Shown piece by piece: positions 63,255-64,000 of a DNA stretch of 64,000 nucleotides. Source of the DNA: Terriglobales bacterium. GTDB taxonomy: Bacteria; Acidobacteriota; Terriglobia; Terriglobales; Acidobacteriaceae. Below the pieces are notes generated by a model that saw only the letters and a list, made by a program, of their open reading frames with translations, was not told the DNA's origin and searched no databases. Location of the stretch: contig JAOAPE010000011.1 in NCBI GenBank assembly GCA_025462725.1, forward strand, positions 310,001 through 374,000, read 5' to 3'. Position numbers and translations under genes: made by a program. Numbering within the stretch: position 1 is the first letter of the stretch; every line of letters begins with the position of its first letter.

Positions 63255-64000
63255 ATGGCTACCTTCGCTGAAACACTCTCTCCTGCTGAAATTTTGAAAA
63301 CTCCGTTCGTGAATGAAGCTTTTATTGACTTCTCGAAGGGCGAGAACGCGCGCGCGATGCGCGCTGCGCTGGACAAAGTCCGCTCTGAACTTGGACGCGA
63401 GTACGACCTGGTGATTGGCGGAGACGTCGTCCGCACGGAAGGCAAGATCAAGTCAGTAAATCCGGCGAAGCCGTCGGAAGTTGTAGGCATACATCAGAAA
63501 GCCGGGCCGGAGCAAGTTCAGCCGGCGATCCAAGCGGCGCTTGCGGCATTTGAGACGTGGCGCACGACATCCGTTGAAGAGCGCGTGGGACTGCTGCTGC
63601 GCGCGAGCGAGATCATCAAGCAGCGTCGGTTTGAGTTCAATGCCTGGCTGGTATTCGAAGTCGGGAAAAATTGGGCTGAGGCGGATGGCGACATCGCCGA
63701 GACCATAGATTTTCTGGAGTTCTACGCACGCGAAGCCATGCGGCTTGCCAATGCGGAGACGCCGGTGCAGCTTCCCGGAGAGCATGACCAGTTGCGATAC
63801 ATCCCGCTGGGTGTGGGCGCAGTGATCCCGCCGTGGAATTTTCCGTGCGCTATCATGGCCGGCATGACTGCCGCGGCGATCGTCTGCGGCAATACGGTTG
63901 TTCTGAAGCCCTCGTCTGATTCGCCGACCATCGCGGCAAAATTTTTCGAAGTGTTGCAGGAAGCGGGAATGCCGGATGGGGTGGTGAATTTCTGTCCTGG
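63255..64000 (+). CDS. L-glutamate gamma-semialdehyde dehydrogenase, 3' end missing
   Basis: 248 residues seen, start ATG with TGAGGA upstream, open to the window end. Aldehyde dehydrogenase of the PruA/RocA type: VNPAKPSEVVG, LRYIPLGVGAVIPPWNFPCAIMAG (NAD fold) and TVVLKPSSDSPTIAA. It converts glutamate semialdehyde (from proline) to glutamate; the catalytic Cys/Glu part lies beyond 64000. Confidence 0.93.
   Translation, partial: MATFAETLSPAEILKTPFVNEAFIDFSKGENARAMRAALDKVRSELGREYDLVIGGDVVRTEGKIKSVNPAKPSEVVGIHQKAGPEQVQPAIQAALAAFETWRTTSVEERVGLLLRASEIIKQRRFEFNAWLVFEVGKNWAEADGDIAETIDFLEFYAREAMRLANAETPVQLPGEHDQLRYIPLGVGAVIPPWNFPCAIMAGMTAAAIVCGNTVVLKPSSDSPTIAAKFFEVLQEAGMPDGVVNFCP

Overview
The window looks like chromosomal DNA from an Acidobacteriota soil bacterium, most likely of the Terriglobia/Koribacter type (inference). 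The strongest clues are a secreted protein of the acidobacterial VWFA-related family (27967-29706) next to a 1211-residue Oar-like TonB-dependent receptor, a cytochrome-free housekeeping gene set with moderately high GC, an atp operon with an unusual secreted-looking b subunit, and dispersed REP palindromes with their own REP-associated transposase. Genes are densely packed on both strands. No rRNA, tRNA, CRISPR array or prophage was recognised.

Layout. 1-7077: end of a membrane sulfatase/phosphoethanolamine-transferase-like enzyme, an EamA exporter, a class III aminotransferase behind a long hairpin-rich leader, a flavin split-barrel protein, yraN, galT and a small unknown. 7160-13433 (minus): a complete isc operon in the order iscR-iscS-iscU-iscA-hscB-hscA-fdx-iscX, with an IscR type-1-like operator in front of iscR. 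13627-21577: marC, a secreted transglutaminase-like protein, a tiny zinc-knuckle protein, a single-domain receiver, divergent tsaD and cca, a pilin-like protein behind a G-rich ribosome-binding region, a UDP-glucuronate decarboxylase-like enzyme, a holin-like membrane protein and a Mn-type superoxide dismutase. 21621-27812: PilZ protein, beta-propeller lipoprotein, SH3 lipoprotein, a small duplicated-motif protein, an unusual phosphoribosyltransferase-kinase-like fusion, and a DegT-type aminotransferase. 27967-35581: VWFA protein, Oar-like receptor, hfq, hflX. 35951-42206: F1Fo ATP synthase genes b', b, delta, alpha, gamma, beta, epsilon (a and c are not here). 42636-53544: PP2C phosphatase with an FHA partner, 3-hydroxyacyl-CoA dehydrogenase, a metallo-beta-lactamase-fold enzyme, pyrD, a PafA-like phosphatase, serS, lolA-like, and a GT39 membrane glycosyltransferase. 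53606-62710: a giant GH18-NodB-GT2 fusion, a SUKH protein, a secreted MetX-like hydrolase, a GbsR/MarR regulator with a DUF805-SRPBCC membrane protein, and a REP/RAYT module. 63255-64000: start of a glutamate-semialdehyde dehydrogenase, cut by the window end.

How things fit together. The isc block makes Fe-S clusters and is probably self-regulated through IscR. The atp block is one tightly coupled operon with a sigma70-like promoter at 35876. The PP2C/FHA pair forms a phospho-signalling unit without a kinase in the window. The GT39 enzyme and the GH18-NodB-GT2 fusion diverge from a short shared region and point to envelope polysaccharide work.

Most worth a second look: (1) the PRTase-kinase-like fusion and its small neighbour carrying two near-identical FLYFID motifs; (2) one short repeat element found between direct duplications of gene ends at both iscS and hflX, where the duplicated iscS tail differs only at synonymous sites; (3) a row of perfect hairpins in the aminotransferase leader; (4) a gamma subunit with an insertion of about 50 residues at the place where cyanobacterial and chloroplast gamma carry their regulatory insert; (5) the 21-bp tsaD/cca divergent region; (6) a near-consensus promoter with a palindrome at 62825 that leads into no clear gene.
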